Source: JAKFVC01 sp040386595 (GTDB lineage Bacteria > Planctomycetota > Planctomycetia > Planctomycetales > Planctomycetaceae). From it: a stretch of 64,000 nucleotides of DNA. The notes beneath the pieces are model-generated. The model ran no database searches. It was not told where the DNA came from and worked only from the letters and a program-made list of their open reading frames with translations. The translations under genes and the position numbers were made by a program. Positions within the stretch are counted from its first letter, which is position 1; every line of letters starts with the position of its first letter. Of the stretch, positions 1 through 8,923 are shown one piece after another. The stretch is from NCBI GenBank assembly GCA_040386595.1, contig JAZKFE010000141.1, positions 12,860-76,859 of the forward strand, written 5' to 3'.

Positions 1-207
1 TCCGCTACAGGTTATACCTGCACTTCGGAAGGGGCGATTACAGCGGCGAAAGTGTTGGATGCTCAGTTCGTGCAGCCCACTGGGCCGTATGCTTGGGAGT
101 TTAGCCTGGGGCGTGAGCCCGTGATTGTGATTGGCAACTGCTGTCGAATTCGGGTAAAGGCCGCGGCCGCGGTGAACGCGATTGCGTGGCTTTTGATCGA
201 GGTGTAA
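1..207 (+). CDS. Partial phage-tail-like structural protein (3' end)
   Basis: Frame 1 is open from the window edge to a TAA at 205-207, giving the last 68 residues of a protein whose start lies outside. It contains a stretch ending 'YAWEFSLGREPVIV' and closes with 'AIAWLLIEV'. Small phage head-tail or tail-surface proteins often end in a comparable beta-rich segment, so I infer a structural role. A GTG-started gene begins three bases after the stop with GAGGTG (199-204) as its ribosome site, so the two are almost certainly co-translated. The fragment is too short for a family assignment. Confidence 0.6.
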   Translation, partial: SATGYTCTSEGAITAAKVLDAQFVQPTGPYAWEFSLGREPVIVIGNCCRIRVKAAAAVNAIAWLLIEV

Positions 208-210
208 TCC

Positions 211-1584
211 GTGTCACGACTCGGTCGGGGGAGACCGCATCGGCCGACTATTACTCGGCCACTTGTTGGGGCTGCGGCGAATTCCTATTCGCTGTCCGCG
301 TCGGCAGGTTCGTTTTCCCTCACCACTCCGGCCGCCTCGCTCGAATTCGGACATGTGGTATCAACCGCAACCGGGGCCATTTCTCTGACGGGGAACGATG
401 CGACACCCAAAGCAACTCGTGCGGTCGTCGCGGGTGTCGGCTCATTCTCTGAGTCTGGATCCGATGTTAACTTTTTGAGAACACGATCTGGTGGTGCTGG
501 CATTGGCTCCTATGCGTTGTCTGGCCCGGCTACAGGCGTGATCGCAGCACTGAAGTTGAGCACTGGGACTGGAGAGATTTCTCTCGCTGGAACCGATGTC
601 GCATTGAGGCGTGGATTGGTCGCGGTCGCGGTGGCGGTCGTTGGGTCTTTTACACAGAACGGGATCGTCGTCGTTTTGGCTCGAGGCCATGCGTTGCCCG
701 CAAATGTTGGCGAGTTCTCGCTGGTCGGATCGGATGTCGGGTTCGCCCTGTGCCACTCACTTCCCGTTACCATGGGGGCACTCTCGCTCTCTGGGTTATC
801 CGTTGGACTTTGTTCCGTTCGCAAACTGGGCGGCGACACCAGCCCATTTGAATTGACTGGCAGTGCTGCGACCCTTGGCCAGAGTTGCACGATGACCGCC
901 GAGGTTGGAGATTTCGACTTGTCGGGCTCATCGGCAAATCTGATCGCGATTCGACTGCTGTCGACCGCTACAGGAGCCGTTTTTCAGGCGGGGAATTCTG
1001 CCACTCTCCGTCGTGCCGTGGCGACGGTGGGTGAGACGGGAATCTTTTCTCTAGCAGCTCCAGCAATCGGTTTGAGGGCCACTCGGCGACTGGCGGTGAG
1101 TTACGGTGACTTCAACCTAACGGGAATCGTCGCGCGGCTGGCCCCAGCGAGAACGCTCGTCACGGCTCGCGGCAACTTTGCTCTAGCGGGTCGTGGCGCG
1201 AATTGGATGGCGATCCGTCGATTGAACGCCGAGGCGGCGTCCTTCGCGTTGGCCGGAAGTCTCGCGTCATTCGCCGCCCGCAAGATTGTGTTTGCGAGTC
1301 CCTCGCCGTTCAGCCTGACAGGCCGTGCTGCTCAAGTTCCGTATGCCCGACGAGTATTTGCCAGCATCAGCCCGTTTTCCTTGGGCGGGTTCGACGTCAT
1401 CGCGCAGCCAGCAAGATGGGTCGTCCTCTCAAATGGTGCGTTCTGGATCACCGTCAACTCCGCCGACCTCTTCGCCGCGGTGGCGCTGCGTGACGGGCAT
1501 CTGGAACGGATGGGATTTTCCTACACCGGAGCCAGAGCATTGGACTGGACCTATGTCGGATACAGAAGAACCGGAGTTTGGTGA
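211..1584 (+). CDS. Tail-fibre-like protein of about 18 tandem 22-residue repeats
   Basis: Protein of 457 residues starting at GTG, three bases after the upstream stop. From about residue 25 to 405 it is almost wholly a 22-residue repeat with the loose pattern aTGxFsLtGxxAxLxxxRxL; I count about 18 units, a few of 21-23 residues. The last unit changes to 'GAFWITVNSADLFAAVALR', which recurs at the end of the next protein. No signal peptide, catalytic motif or cysteine pattern is visible. Regular short repeats alternating hydrophobic residues and glycine suggest a beta-rich fibre or shaft. Its place between tail-like genes fits a tail fibre or surface appendage, which is inference. Confidence 0.7.
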   Translation: MSRLGRGRPHRPTITRPLVGAAANSYSLSASAGSFSLTTPAASLEFGHVVSTATGAISLTGNDATPKATRAVVAGVGSFSESGSDVNFLRTRSGGAGIGSYALSGPATGVIAALKLSTGTGEISLAGTDVALRRGLVAVAVAVVGSFTQNGIVVVLARGHALPANVGEFSLVGSDVGFALCHSLPVTMGALSLSGLSVGLCSVRKLGGDTSPFELTGSAATLGQSCTMTAEVGDFDLSGSSANLIAIRLLSTATGAVFQAGNSATLRRAVATVGETGIFSLAAPAIGLRATRRLAVSYGDFNLTGIVARLAPARTLVTARGNFALAGRGANWMAIRRLNAEAASFALAGSLASFAARKIVFASPSPFSLTGRAAQVPYARRVFASISPFSLGGFDVIAQPARWVVLSNGAFWITVNSADLFAAVALRDGHLERMGFSYTGARALDWTYVGYRRTGVW

Positions 1585-1653
1585 TGTTTTCTTGATCAGG
1601 ACGGATTGGTACAGTGTGCGTAGGTGAAGTTCCTTTTGCACACTGGAGACGAG

Positions 1654-4617
1654 ATGAAACAATATGGTTCAACTGTAGCCGTACTGCTGTTTGTTGCGTT
1701 TGGTGGATGGGCGGTCTGGGAGTTGGTTCCGCCTGCCGATAATCCGCTTTATCAGATCAGTGAAGAGGAACGCCTAGTCTTCGTCAAGCAACGCGAAGAG
1801 ACCGCAAGGGCAGTTAAGAACCTGCCTGCTCCGCCAGCTCCGACTCCATCGGTTGATGTTCAAGATAAGCGGAAAGAGGTAATGGGGATGACAACAAGTG
1901 GGCCTTTATTCCCTGGTACCCTCGTGACCACTGGTGCTGGTGTATGGATTAATACCGATAACCTGAAATCTAGCACCGACAGTGGTGCAAGGGCGTCGTT
2001 TCAGTTCAATGGACTTCAAACTCCAACTTTAAGTTGCACCAATTTTGGATTTGCTGTTCCAGTAGGTGCGACGATCACTGGTATTGAGTTCACTTTTCGG
2101 CGAATGTCGGTTTTGGCGTCAGATGTCGAGGATGTTTCGATCTTGGCCCTAGGTGGCACAGGAACTTCAACAGATGCTGCCACCGGATTCTGGCCAACCA
2201 GTCAGACCAACATCACTTATGGTGGCCCGACAGAACTATGGGGAAAGACCTGGACCGATACAGATATCAATTCGTCGTCATTTGGAATTGAGATTACGTG
2301 TGGCAACACCAGTCTCAACCCGTTCTCCGGCGCTTCTGCTGACTTTCTCACGGCAACGGTGTTTTACACGGAACCCGATCCAGAGATTGCATGTGCCTTC
2401 GTAAATGCCAGTAATTCGGGTTACAGATCCGGTACCGATTCCTACACTTGGGATTTCGCGGCTACTGGCGATGCCGATCGCTTCTTGGCACTCGACGTTC
2501 ATATTTTCGGCAGCGCCACGGTTACGGCTTTGAGTTTCAATGGTGATCCTGCGACGTTAATCGGTGCTCGGTCCGCTGCTGGCAGCACGCACCGAGTTGA
2601 ATGCTGGGGATTGGTTGCTCCAGATTCAGGGATTCACGCAGTTAGCGTGACTCTTTCTGCAGTCGTTGATAGCGTCACGACGGGCGCGCAATACAAAAAC
2701 GTCAACCAAGGACGGCCCACCGGTTCATTTAACTCGGAAACAGCGACGAATGTCGGTTCGGCCAATGATGCTGAGGTGACTGTCTCCAGCCCCACGGACG
2801 GCTGCATGATCCATGCGGCATGCACGACCGACGATACTGGAATCACAGCGGGCCAGACATCTCGGAATAACGTCAGCGGGGCAAATGGTTCCGCAGTCCA
2901 GGAGGACACCGACAGCGCCATTAGTCCGGCAGCTCCAACGCTGATGAGTTGTACTGGGCTCGGCACGACTTCTATCTGGGTGATCGGAGCCTATGGCGTT
3001 CGGCCGGTTGGAAGTACACAGGATTTTCCGTTGGCCGCAGCAACCGGATCATTTACGCTGAGCGGAAACAATGCGAATTTCGTCAGTGGATTTGGACTTA
3101 CGGCGGGAACGGGACTTTTCTCTGAGACTGGCTCGGCCGCAACACTTGCTGCTGGGCGAAGAGTGGCAGCAAATCCTGCCACTTACGTTCTGAGTGGGCC
3201 AGCGATTAATCTTGCTCGAACTCGGGTCATTTCTGCCAGCCCGACAACCTACGCGGTCGCCGCTGCGAATGCCGTCATAACGCATGGCTACACGATGCCG
3301 GCTGCGATCGGTTCATTCTCGCTGATGGTACAGAACGCTGGTCTGAGCCGCACTCGATCGCTGGCCAGCAGCCCCAGGATTTTCACGCTCACTGGATTAC
3401 TGACCAATACTCGCCGGACTTGGATTGTTCCTAGCGACTCGGTCGCCTTTGCTCTGTCTGGGGCCACTGCGACTCTGCGGCACGGCTATCAGATTGCTGC
3501 GGCCTCGACGACATTCACCAAGACCGCGAACAATGCGGGATTGTCTCGAACACGAGCCGTGATTGCGGATCCGCGATCGTTGGCGCTGATGGGGAGAAAC
3601 GCCAATCTGAAGGCCACGCGGCAGCTGGCATCGGCCACAGGGGCCTTGTCGCTCACCGGGCCGGCTGCTGATGTTCGACGGTCTAAGAAGTTCGACATGG
3701 CGACCGGGGCTTTTACGCTGACCGGGTTGGCCTCCAATTATCTGACGACGCGATGGATTGTTGCCCAGGCCGGCGAGTTTTCTCAAGCCGGAAGCGACGC
3801 CAATCTACGGTCCGGATGGCGGAACTTTGCCGAGCCTGGCGAATTCTCGACGTCAGCCAGCGATGTCACGTTGCTGGCCGTGCGGACCATTCCAGCATCC
3901 ATGGGGACATTCCTGCTGAGTGGCAATTCCACGAATCTGTTTCAGAATCCCGGACTGGTGGTCGATGCGGGATCCTTTTTATTGGCAAGCAATGCCGCGA
4001 ACTTCCTAGTGACTCACACCTTCCCTGCGGTGACCGGGGAGTTTGCCCTGACCAGTCTCAATACGGGCTTTCTGCGGTCGTACTTCATCTCCATTGCCAA
4101 AAACTACGCGTTGACCGGTTCTGATGCCGACCTGCGATCGAAGCGAATCTTGCGGTCTGAGACCGGCGAAATGTCTCTGGCTGGCGGTGATGTCTCCTTA
4201 CGGCGAGACGGTTGGATCATTGCCAACACCGGGAGTTTTTTAGTCGAAGCCCCAGCCGTGTCGTTGCGAGCCACCCGCACCATGACGGCCGATCCGAGTT
4301 CCCACACGCTCTCCCTGCAGGATGCGGGTTTCGCGGCTGCCCGCTGGCTGGTGGGAACTCCGACCGCATTTTCAATGGCGACCGTCGCCGCGGACCTGCG
4401 AGCAGCTCGATACGCCCAGTTCGAAACGGGTGCGTTCGCCTTGACGCCGCACGATGCCTCGTTGCAGCGAGCCGCCCGGCTGGTGGCCCCGCGAGGCGAA
4501 TTCCAGATCACAGTGAACCCCACAGATTTACTGGCTGTCGTCTCACTACGCGGCGCGAGGTGCGTCGCACTGGGAGTGGCGTTTTACAGCCCCAATCGTC
4601 GAAAATGGCGTTGGTAA
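1654..4617 (+). CDS. Large membrane-anchored or exported protein with about 23 22-residue repeats
   Basis: I choose the ATG at 1654 (987 residues) because GGAG at 1645-1648 is well spaced; an in-frame GTG at 1624 would add ten residues. Residues 1-20 form a hydrophobic N-terminal segment resembling a signal anchor. Residues about 65-220 and 220-450 look like two beta-sandwich regions (the first ends 'ATVFYTEP', the second ends 'VIGAYGVRP'), of the kind seen in phage tip and adhesin proteins. From about 455 to 965 come roughly 23 copies of the same 22-residue repeat as in the preceding gene, and the terminus again holds 'GEFQITVNPTDLLAVVSLR'. The two genes are therefore paralogous in their repeat half. 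A long tail fibre or surface adhesin is likely; no function is proven. Confidence 0.72.
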   Translation: MKQYGSTVAVLLFVAFGGWAVWELVPPADNPLYQISEEERLVFVKQREETARAVKNLPAPPAPTPSVDVQDKRKEVMGMTTSGPLFPGTLVTTGAGVWINTDNLKSSTDSGARASFQFNGLQTPTLSCTNFGFAVPVGATITGIEFTFRRMSVLASDVEDVSILALGGTGTSTDAATGFWPTSQTNITYGGPTELWGKTWTDTDINSSSFGIEITCGNTSLNPFSGASADFLTATVFYTEPDPEIACAFVNASNSGYRSGTDSYTWDFAATGDADRFLALDVHIFGSATVTALSFNGDPATLIGARSAAGSTHRVECWGLVAPDSGIHAVSVTLSAVVDSVTTGAQYKNVNQGRPTGSFNSETATNVGSANDAEVTVSSPTDGCMIHAACTTDDTGITAGQTSRNNVSGANGSAVQEDTDSAISPAAPTLMSCTGLGTTSIWVIGAYGVRPVGSTQDFPLAAATGSFTLSGNNANFVSGFGLTAGTGLFSETGSAATLAAGRRVAANPATYVLSGPAINLARTRVISASPTTYAVAAANAVITHGYTMPAAIGSFSLMVQNAGLSRTRSLASSPRIFTLTGLLTNTRRTWIVPSDSVAFALSGATATLRHGYQIAAASTTFTKTANNAGLSRTRAVIADPRSLALMGRNANLKATRQLASATGALSLTGPAADVRRSKKFDMATGAFTLTGLASNYLTTRWIVAQAGEFSQAGSDANLRSGWRNFAEPGEFSTSASDVTLLAVRTIPASMGTFLLSGNSTNLFQNPGLVVDAGSFLLASNAANFLVTHTFPAVTGEFALTSLNTGFLRSYFISIAKNYALTGSDADLRSKRILRSETGEMSLAGGDVSLRRDGWIIANTGSFLVEAPAVSLRATRTMTADPSSHTLSLQDAGFAAARWLVGTPTAFSMATVAADLRAARYAQFETGAFALTPHDASLQRAARLVAPRGEFQITVNPTDLLAVVSLRGARCVALGVAFYSPNRRKWRW

Positions 4618-4630
4618 CGGAGTCGAAATC

Positions 4631-5044
4631 ATGAATCCCGCACGCACGAAGCAGCACATCCGCATTGACGAAGGAACCTCACCCAAGCTCCTGTCGCGAT
4701 GCCTGGACGGCAACGAGAATCCGATCCTCTCCACTGCGATCGGTTCGATCTCTTACACGGTCTTTAATGTGACCTCTGGCTTCGGCCAACCCGTGGTGAA
4801 AGCCGGGCCGACGAACTTGTCGGTGTCCGACGTCTGGCACAACACCTTGCAGCTGACCGGCTGGCAAAGCGACCGCATCGGCTACAACTTCAGCGGCCAC
4901 ATCCCCGCCAGTTGTTTCTCCAGCACCGAGCTCCCCGCCCAGCAATACCAAGTCGAAATCCGAGCCACCCCATTCAGCGGCGACCCCTTCTGGGTAGGAA
5001 TCTGGATCGTGGACGTCGACGCAACCCTCAGCTTCGCAAGCTAG
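4631..5044 (+). CDS. Small phage-like structural protein
   Basis: 137 residues, starting 13 bases after the repeat protein, so in the same rightward operon. It is soluble and beta-rich, with no membrane segment; residues 30-70 read 'STAIGSISYTVFNV' and the C-terminus 'VGIWIVDVDATLSFAS'. Analogous proteins lie beside fibre genes in prophage-like loci, where they describe a property of the tail tip; I do not recognise a named family. A degraded copy of its last 30 or so codons lies at about 8924-8993, on the far side of the cargo island, which indicates duplication or interruption of this gene's 3' end. Confidence 0.65.
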   Translation: MNPARTKQHIRIDEGTSPKLLSRCLDGNENPILSTAIGSISYTVFNVTSGFGQPVVKAGPTNLSVSDVWHNTLQLTGWQSDRIGYNFSGHIPASCFSSTELPAQQYQVEIRATPFSGDPFWVGIWIVDVDATLSFAS

Positions 5045-5242
5045 CCCACCAAGCCCCACCGCCAGGATTTTCAGAACGCAAATTCTACTGCGATCTCAGA
5101 TAGTGCGTGATTCAATTCGCGAGAAACGATGCTTCCCACCGTTTTTTGGATACATGGACAAGAGGGGCAATTTTTGGGAGGGTATTTGACTCACGCGATA
5201 GGGTGCGGCTCTGTAAATACGCAGAAATCGCCACTGGCAGGT

Positions 5243-5404
5243 CTACTCGGCCTTCTCCGGTTTCGGGGTGTGGAAAGCCTGCTCTCGCTTCTCTACATTT
5301 TCCTTGGGTATTTCGACCAGTTTCTTCATGGTCTGATCAAAGCCAGGCACGTTAGGGGGCTTGTGCGGCTTATTCTGATTGTTTGCGCTGGATCGGGTGT
5401 CCAT
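5243..5404 (-). CDS. Small hydrophilic protein, divergent from the HipA-like gene
   Basis: 53 residues from an ATG at 5404; a TTG at 5455 in the same frame would give 70 residues and overlap the start of the divergent kinase gene. The peptide is charged and proline-rich, with a segment 'PGFDQTMKKLVEIPKENVEK'. A short 'F..tlkkLv.vPK.ev' stretch of this kind is common in small antitoxin-like or partner proteins of mobile DNA, so it may belong to the neighbouring kinase unit. Codon use and composition look coding, but the call is tentative because the gene is short and its ribosome site is weak. Confidence 0.4.
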   Translation of the reverse strand: MDTRSSANNQNKPHKPPNVPGFDQTMKKLVEIPKENVEKREQAFHTPKPEKAE

Positions 5405-5446
5405 CTTTTTCTCTATCAGTTCGCGGGGTGTGTCGAGTGAAATGGA

Positions 5447-6223
5447 ATGGCTCAATTCTACCCATTTCGTTCACGCCGCAAATACTCCCAGTCCGAGGGT
5501 GTGAATTTTGAACGGACTTGGTGGGTAAAGTGCGAAGCGCTTGGGAAGTCGCGTGATCCCGACGAAGCTCCATACTTGATGGCCAACGAGTGGATTAGCG
5601 GCAGTATTGCACAATTTCTGAGATTGCCGATCCCGGCTTTCGCCTTGCTGTGCAAGAAAACCAAAAGTACAGCGATGTTCTGCTCCTATAGTTACGAGGG
5701 GGACACATCGCCAGAGGATGTCGACCCGGACATTCTCTACGCCAAATACCCGCAGCTGTGCACGGGCATCACCGTATTTGACATGCTTGTGGTCAACTGC
5801 GATAGACATGGCGGAAACATCAAGGTGGATGATCCAATCAGACCAGAACTGGTCCATGTTTTCGATCACTCGCACGCCCTCTTCAATGTCTATCCTAAAG
5901 AGGGGATCCAACGGTTAAAATCGAGAGAGGACCGCCTGGGAATTGCAAATGGCCCAGAATCCAGAGATGAGTTTCATTGTCTGTTTGAATTGCTGGATTC
6001 ATTGGAACACATGAGGTACTGGGTAAAACGAATTGCAGACATCCCAGATTGGTTTATTGATGATATTTGTTCTGACGCCAGGCACTGTGGCGTGACCCCT
6101 ACCGAGTGCGCTGCCGTTGCAGCGTTCCTCAAAGAGCGAAAACGTAAGCTCCCCAATTTGATAGTAAATAACAAGAACCGCTTCCCGCAAATCGACAAAA
6201 CGAAGTGGGAGTTATTTTTATGA
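5447..6223 (+). CDS. HipA-like kinase-fold protein (HipA_2 type)
   Basis: 258 residues. The catalytic loop 'NCDRHGGNIKV' places Asp119 and Asn124 as in HipA-family kinases, and 'VFDHSHALF' with Asp140 is the metal-binding DFG-equivalent. 'WWVKCEAL' near residue 26 may be the ATP-binding lysine strand. HipA itself phosphorylates glutamyl-tRNA synthetase; the substrate of this shorter single-domain group is not known. The N-terminus is about 15 residues shorter than I would expect, so it may be slightly truncated or start at a non-ATG codon. It overlaps the DUF3037-like gene by an ATGA junction, a pairing familiar in bacterial genomes, which makes a two-gene toxin/partner or defence unit likely. 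Confidence 0.75.
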   Translation: MAQFYPFRSRRKYSQSEGVNFERTWWVKCEALGKSRDPDEAPYLMANEWISGSIAQFLRLPIPAFALLCKKTKSTAMFCSYSYEGDTSPEDVDPDILYAKYPQLCTGITVFDMLVVNCDRHGGNIKVDDPIRPELVHVFDHSHALFNVYPKEGIQRLKSREDRLGIANGPESRDEFHCLFELLDSLEHMRYWVKRIADIPDWFIDDICSDARHCGVTPTECAAVAAFLKERKRKLPNLIVNNKNRFPQIDKTKWELFL

Positions 6224-7026
6224 CACCTCGAATTATCGTCGCCAAATACGTTCCAGATATTAGCCGCATGGAGCCACGCAATATCGGTGTGTTCTTGTGG
6301 TCAAAGGGTGAATTCTGCGCCAAGTTTCTGGACGAAGTGCCGTTTGTAAATGAAGCCAAGACCTACGAGCGATGGAAAGCGTTTTGGTCCAAGATGATCG
6401 CGGGAGACACAATTCGCCCTCCGCGCTCACGGCCTGTGGAAAAACGCGATCCCAAGTGCGTAGAAGCACTGCTGTCAACGCAATCGGGCAACTACCTGCT
6501 GGTTGATGCAGGCGAACTACTGGAGACTGTCGGCAAGCGTAAGATTCGCGAAGCAACAGAGTATCTGTATAACGAACTCGTAGTCCCTCCCGAGAAGGCA
6601 GCAAAAACCGAAGCTGCATCGTTCAAGACACGATGCGACAAATTGCTGTCGGGGCTGAAGCTACGCTCGCATTATCCGGTCCCGTGCAGCATGTACGGCG
6701 TAACACGGCCTCTGCATTTCAGCTATGGCGCGGACTTCAACAACAAGCCTCTAGGCGTAATTCATCGCGTGATACTGAGAAACGAAACCAGCGTGAACAA
6801 CGCTGGTTTGATTCTGCGTCAAGTACAGCAAGACTCAATTATTCCGAGAGATAATTGTGCGGCGATGGTGGAAAGCAGTACAATCAACAGCAAGGCGGCA
6901 GATGCGGCACTGCTCTGGTTGAAAGGCATCTGCCCAGTGATAGACGTTGATGGCCCCAATGCAGCCGAGCAAGCGGCCGATATCATTCCGCCTCAGAGCC
7001 AAACTGGGGATGAAGTGCGTCCGTAA
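6220..7026 (+). CDS. DUF3037-like partner of the HipA-like kinase
   Basis: 268 residues from the ATG at 6220, which overlaps the kinase stop (ATGA) and has GGGAG at 6207-6211; a GTG at 6205 is a weaker alternative. The N-terminus 'IIVAKYVPDISRMEPRNIGVFLW' matches the DUF3037 opening, where a Y-V-P-D...R.E..NIGV strand is the hallmark. No enzymatic motif is visible. DUF3037 genes are repeatedly found next to HipA-like kinases, so this protein is inferred to bind, restrain or assist the kinase. Confidence 0.72.
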   Translation: MTPRIIVAKYVPDISRMEPRNIGVFLWSKGEFCAKFLDEVPFVNEAKTYERWKAFWSKMIAGDTIRPPRSRPVEKRDPKCVEALLSTQSGNYLLVDAGELLETVGKRKIREATEYLYNELVVPPEKAAKTEAASFKTRCDKLLSGLKLRSHYPVPCSMYGVTRPLHFSYGADFNNKPLGVIHRVILRNETSVNNAGLILRQVQQDSIIPRDNCAAMVESSTINSKAADAALLWLKGICPVIDVDGPNAAEQAADIIPPQSQTGDEVRP

Positions 7027-7283
7027 GACTAGCCTTGACGGGGGCACGAGGCTTTATCCGACAAGTGTCTGATGCTATAGACGTATTGGGAAGTCAAGCG
7101 GGCCGTTGGGAAAGACGCAGTTATCACCGTGCTTCGGCGACAATTGCCGATTCAGCTGATTCCAATGCCGCGACGAGAGTCATTTCATGACTTCTTTGCC
7201 ATTTTGTGGTGACGCTGGCCATTCGGTCTGCTACTCTCGACTTAACGTCAGTGTTCATTCTACAGTCAAATCGTGAATACAGC
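7027..7283. other. Intergenic gap between two cargo units
   Basis: 257 bases without a supported gene. It separates the kinase pair from the next three-gene unit, and so probably carries the promoter of that unit; I see no convincing -35/-10 pair, terminator or operator that I would commit to. Confidence 0.4.
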
Positions 7284-7766
7284 ATGGAAAAGAAGCGGCA
7301 AGCGAAAACGCCAGTGAAGAAGGCTGCGGGTAAGAAAAGAGCACCGATTGTTCTTCCGGAGATGCGATGTTTTGTCGCCTCCGACTCAGCGGGGCGATTA
7401 TCTTTTCCTGGCAACGGTGAAAAAACATTCCTATTGGGTATGTTTGACGCCGTGTCCGCACCGCGTGTCCCGGCAATGCTTGGGCCATTCTTCTTGTTTG
7501 TGCAGTTGTATGGAGGGTCAGGCGAATGCACTGCGACGATTACAGGGCAGCAGGATGATGGCACTCCAGTTGTGGAAACCGAATCACCACTGCTTAGCCT
7601 GATGCTGGGCCATAAAAGAGAGCTTTTCACGCAAATTCAACTGCTGCCATTTACGAAGTTCGGGGCAATTTCGTTCGTGTTGCGGATTGAAGGAACGCAA
7701 GTAGGATGGCCACTTGTTCTAAATCTAACAGAATCACCAATGGATCCAACGGAGTCGCCCCAATGA
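7284..7766 (+). CDS. DUF6941-like protein, first gene of a three-gene unit
   Basis: 160 residues from ATG 7284; an upstream in-frame start at 7206 would add 26 residues of non-conserved character. After a lysine-rich tail (residues 1-22) the body begins 'EMRCFVASDSAGRL' and runs through 'LLGMFDAVSAPRVPAML', which resembles the DUF6941 pattern of a short strand followed by 'G.fd.i.a..fP'. It contains no catalytic motif. The stop overlaps the next start (ATGA at 7763-7766), so three genes are translationally coupled. The family assignment is from memory and moderate only. Confidence 0.5.
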   Translation: MEKKRQAKTPVKKAAGKKRAPIVLPEMRCFVASDSAGRLSFPGNGEKTFLLGMFDAVSAPRVPAMLGPFFLFVQLYGGSGECTATITGQQDDGTPVVETESPLLSLMLGHKRELFTQIQLLPFTKFGAISFVLRIEGTQVGWPLVLNLTESPMDPTESPQ

Positions 7767-8302
7767 ATGTCGCCAATCGCATTTTTAGTTCGGGGGGGGG
7801 CAAGGTCAGTTTCGTAACGTTGCAAGCGAACAGTGGTGCTTTGAATTTGCAACAATGGCAGCAAGCGCAGTCCGTGTCCTCTGCACAGCAGATCAATTCC
7901 GCACAGGTCATCGAATCGCTCAATGCGAATGAAAAAATCATGCAGATGCTCACCGCAATAAGTGATAGGCTGCCAGTAGCAAGCGCTCCATACTGCATCT
8001 TCGTGTCGACCCTTGCCGCCAATGATATTGATGTTGTTAAGCCGATTCCCGTAACGATCGAAATGGAAAGCGACGACTCCTTCATTGCCAGCTTTGTAGA
8101 CGCTGGTATTTCCTCTGGTGGCCCCACCCGTCAAGATGCGGTATGGTCTCTTCAGGATAGAATCGCGATGTTATTCGCAACGCTTTCCGAAATGCCCAGC
8201 AATAAACTTGGCGCGAAAATGCAGCGCAAGAAGGCAGTTCTTTCGGAGTTTGTATGTCAGTCTTCACGAAAACCCATGCCGAAAATACCGCAAAAAAGCT
8301 AA
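7763..8302 (+). CDS. HicB-like partner protein of a putative toxin-antitoxin pair
   Basis: 179 residues from the coupled ATG at 7763. The first 55 residues are glutamine-rich and low in complexity ('LNLQQWQQAQSVSSAQQ'); the C-terminal half reads 'IPVTIEMESDDSFIASFVDAG' and then 'GPTRQDAVWSLQDRI'. That is the partial-RNaseH-like HicB layout: a beta strand, a short acidic turn, then 'sG.t..eAl..l.d.i'. Such proteins usually neutralise a small toxin encoded next to them. Here the next gene overlaps by 49 bases in another frame. The partner does not look like classic HicA, so the pair may be a separate type. Confidence 0.55.
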   Translation: MNVANRIFSSGGGKVSFVTLQANSGALNLQQWQQAQSVSSAQQINSAQVIESLNANEKIMQMLTAISDRLPVASAPYCIFVSTLAANDIDVVKPIPVTIEMESDDSFIASFVDAGISSGGPTRQDAVWSLQDRIAMLFATLSEMPSNKLGAKMQRKKAVLSEFVCQSSRKPMPKIPQKS

Positions 8303-8604
8303 AGACAAAACCCAAGAATGCCCACTATCCTCGACTTAGCATTATTGAGGTTAGAGGCCAAACACACGTCATGCAGCAGATTTGGTGCGATGGCGAATTT
8401 ATACTGGATTTTGGAATAAAGCATGCTAGCAATCGAAACAACACTCATGGCTGGGTTGCCCGTGAACTCAACTTATCGCCCAATAAGATGTACTCATTTG
8501 CCATCTGCACCATGTCAATCGACGAGATGATTGCTCATTTCATTGAAGATGGAACGATTACCGCTTCTGAAGGTGGCGACACGCCGTCGGATGACGCCGT
8601 GTAA
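8254..8604 (+). CDS. Small protein paired with the HicB-like gene, possible toxin
   Basis: 116 residues, starting at ATG 8254 inside the 3' end of the preceding gene. The core reads 'QIWCDGEFILDFGIKHASNRNNTHGW' in two adjoining strands (residues about 42-67), followed by a helix 'SIDEMIAHFIEDG'. It lacks the HicA signature (G-S-H-H after a conserved lysine/glycine strand). The length, overlap and position after a HicB-like protein suggest a toxin or effector. I do not recognise the family and infer function from context only. Confidence 0.5.
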   Translation: MSVFTKTHAENTAKKLKTKPKNAHYPRLSIIEVRGQTHVMQQIWCDGEFILDFGIKHASNRNNTHGWVARELNLSPNKMYSFAICTMSIDEMIAHFIEDGTITASEGGDTPSDDAV

Positions 8605-8923
8605 GCAGCGGGGCGAGGGCGAGGCCGGTCGCTCCATTGCGGCGTCTCTGAAACGCTGACTGCGCGACCCCGCTCTCTACCCGACCAGTTCCTGATACTG
8701 CAACCCGCGTTCGAGTACGCCAGTCATCACTTCATAGAAGCGGGCTGCGTCACTCAGCTTGCGCTCGCTGAATCGGATACTTGCTCGTCAATGTATCAGT
8801 TGGCAGCCGCACTTCAAGTAGGAGTTGTTGTTCGGGTCTCGGCGGTCGCAGGTTTGACATACTGCGAGTCGAGCCTCGACGACTTCTGGCGGTGCCTGCC
8901 GAAACCAGCTTGAGCCGCTGCGA
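8605..8923. other. Degraded sequence at the island edge
   Basis: About 320 bases with no intact gene. On the minus strand, roughly 8683-8785, there is an open remnant with the sense 'RFSERKLSDAARFYEV' ending in a stop (TAG), preceded closely by a stop, so it is a gene fragment of unknown origin. The rest looks like mixed debris between the cargo genes and the tail-like operon. Confidence 0.4.

Noticed and set aside
7124..7630. 168-residue minus-strand frame
   Set aside because: Antisense to the first gene of the three-gene cargo unit, which is better supported by coupling.
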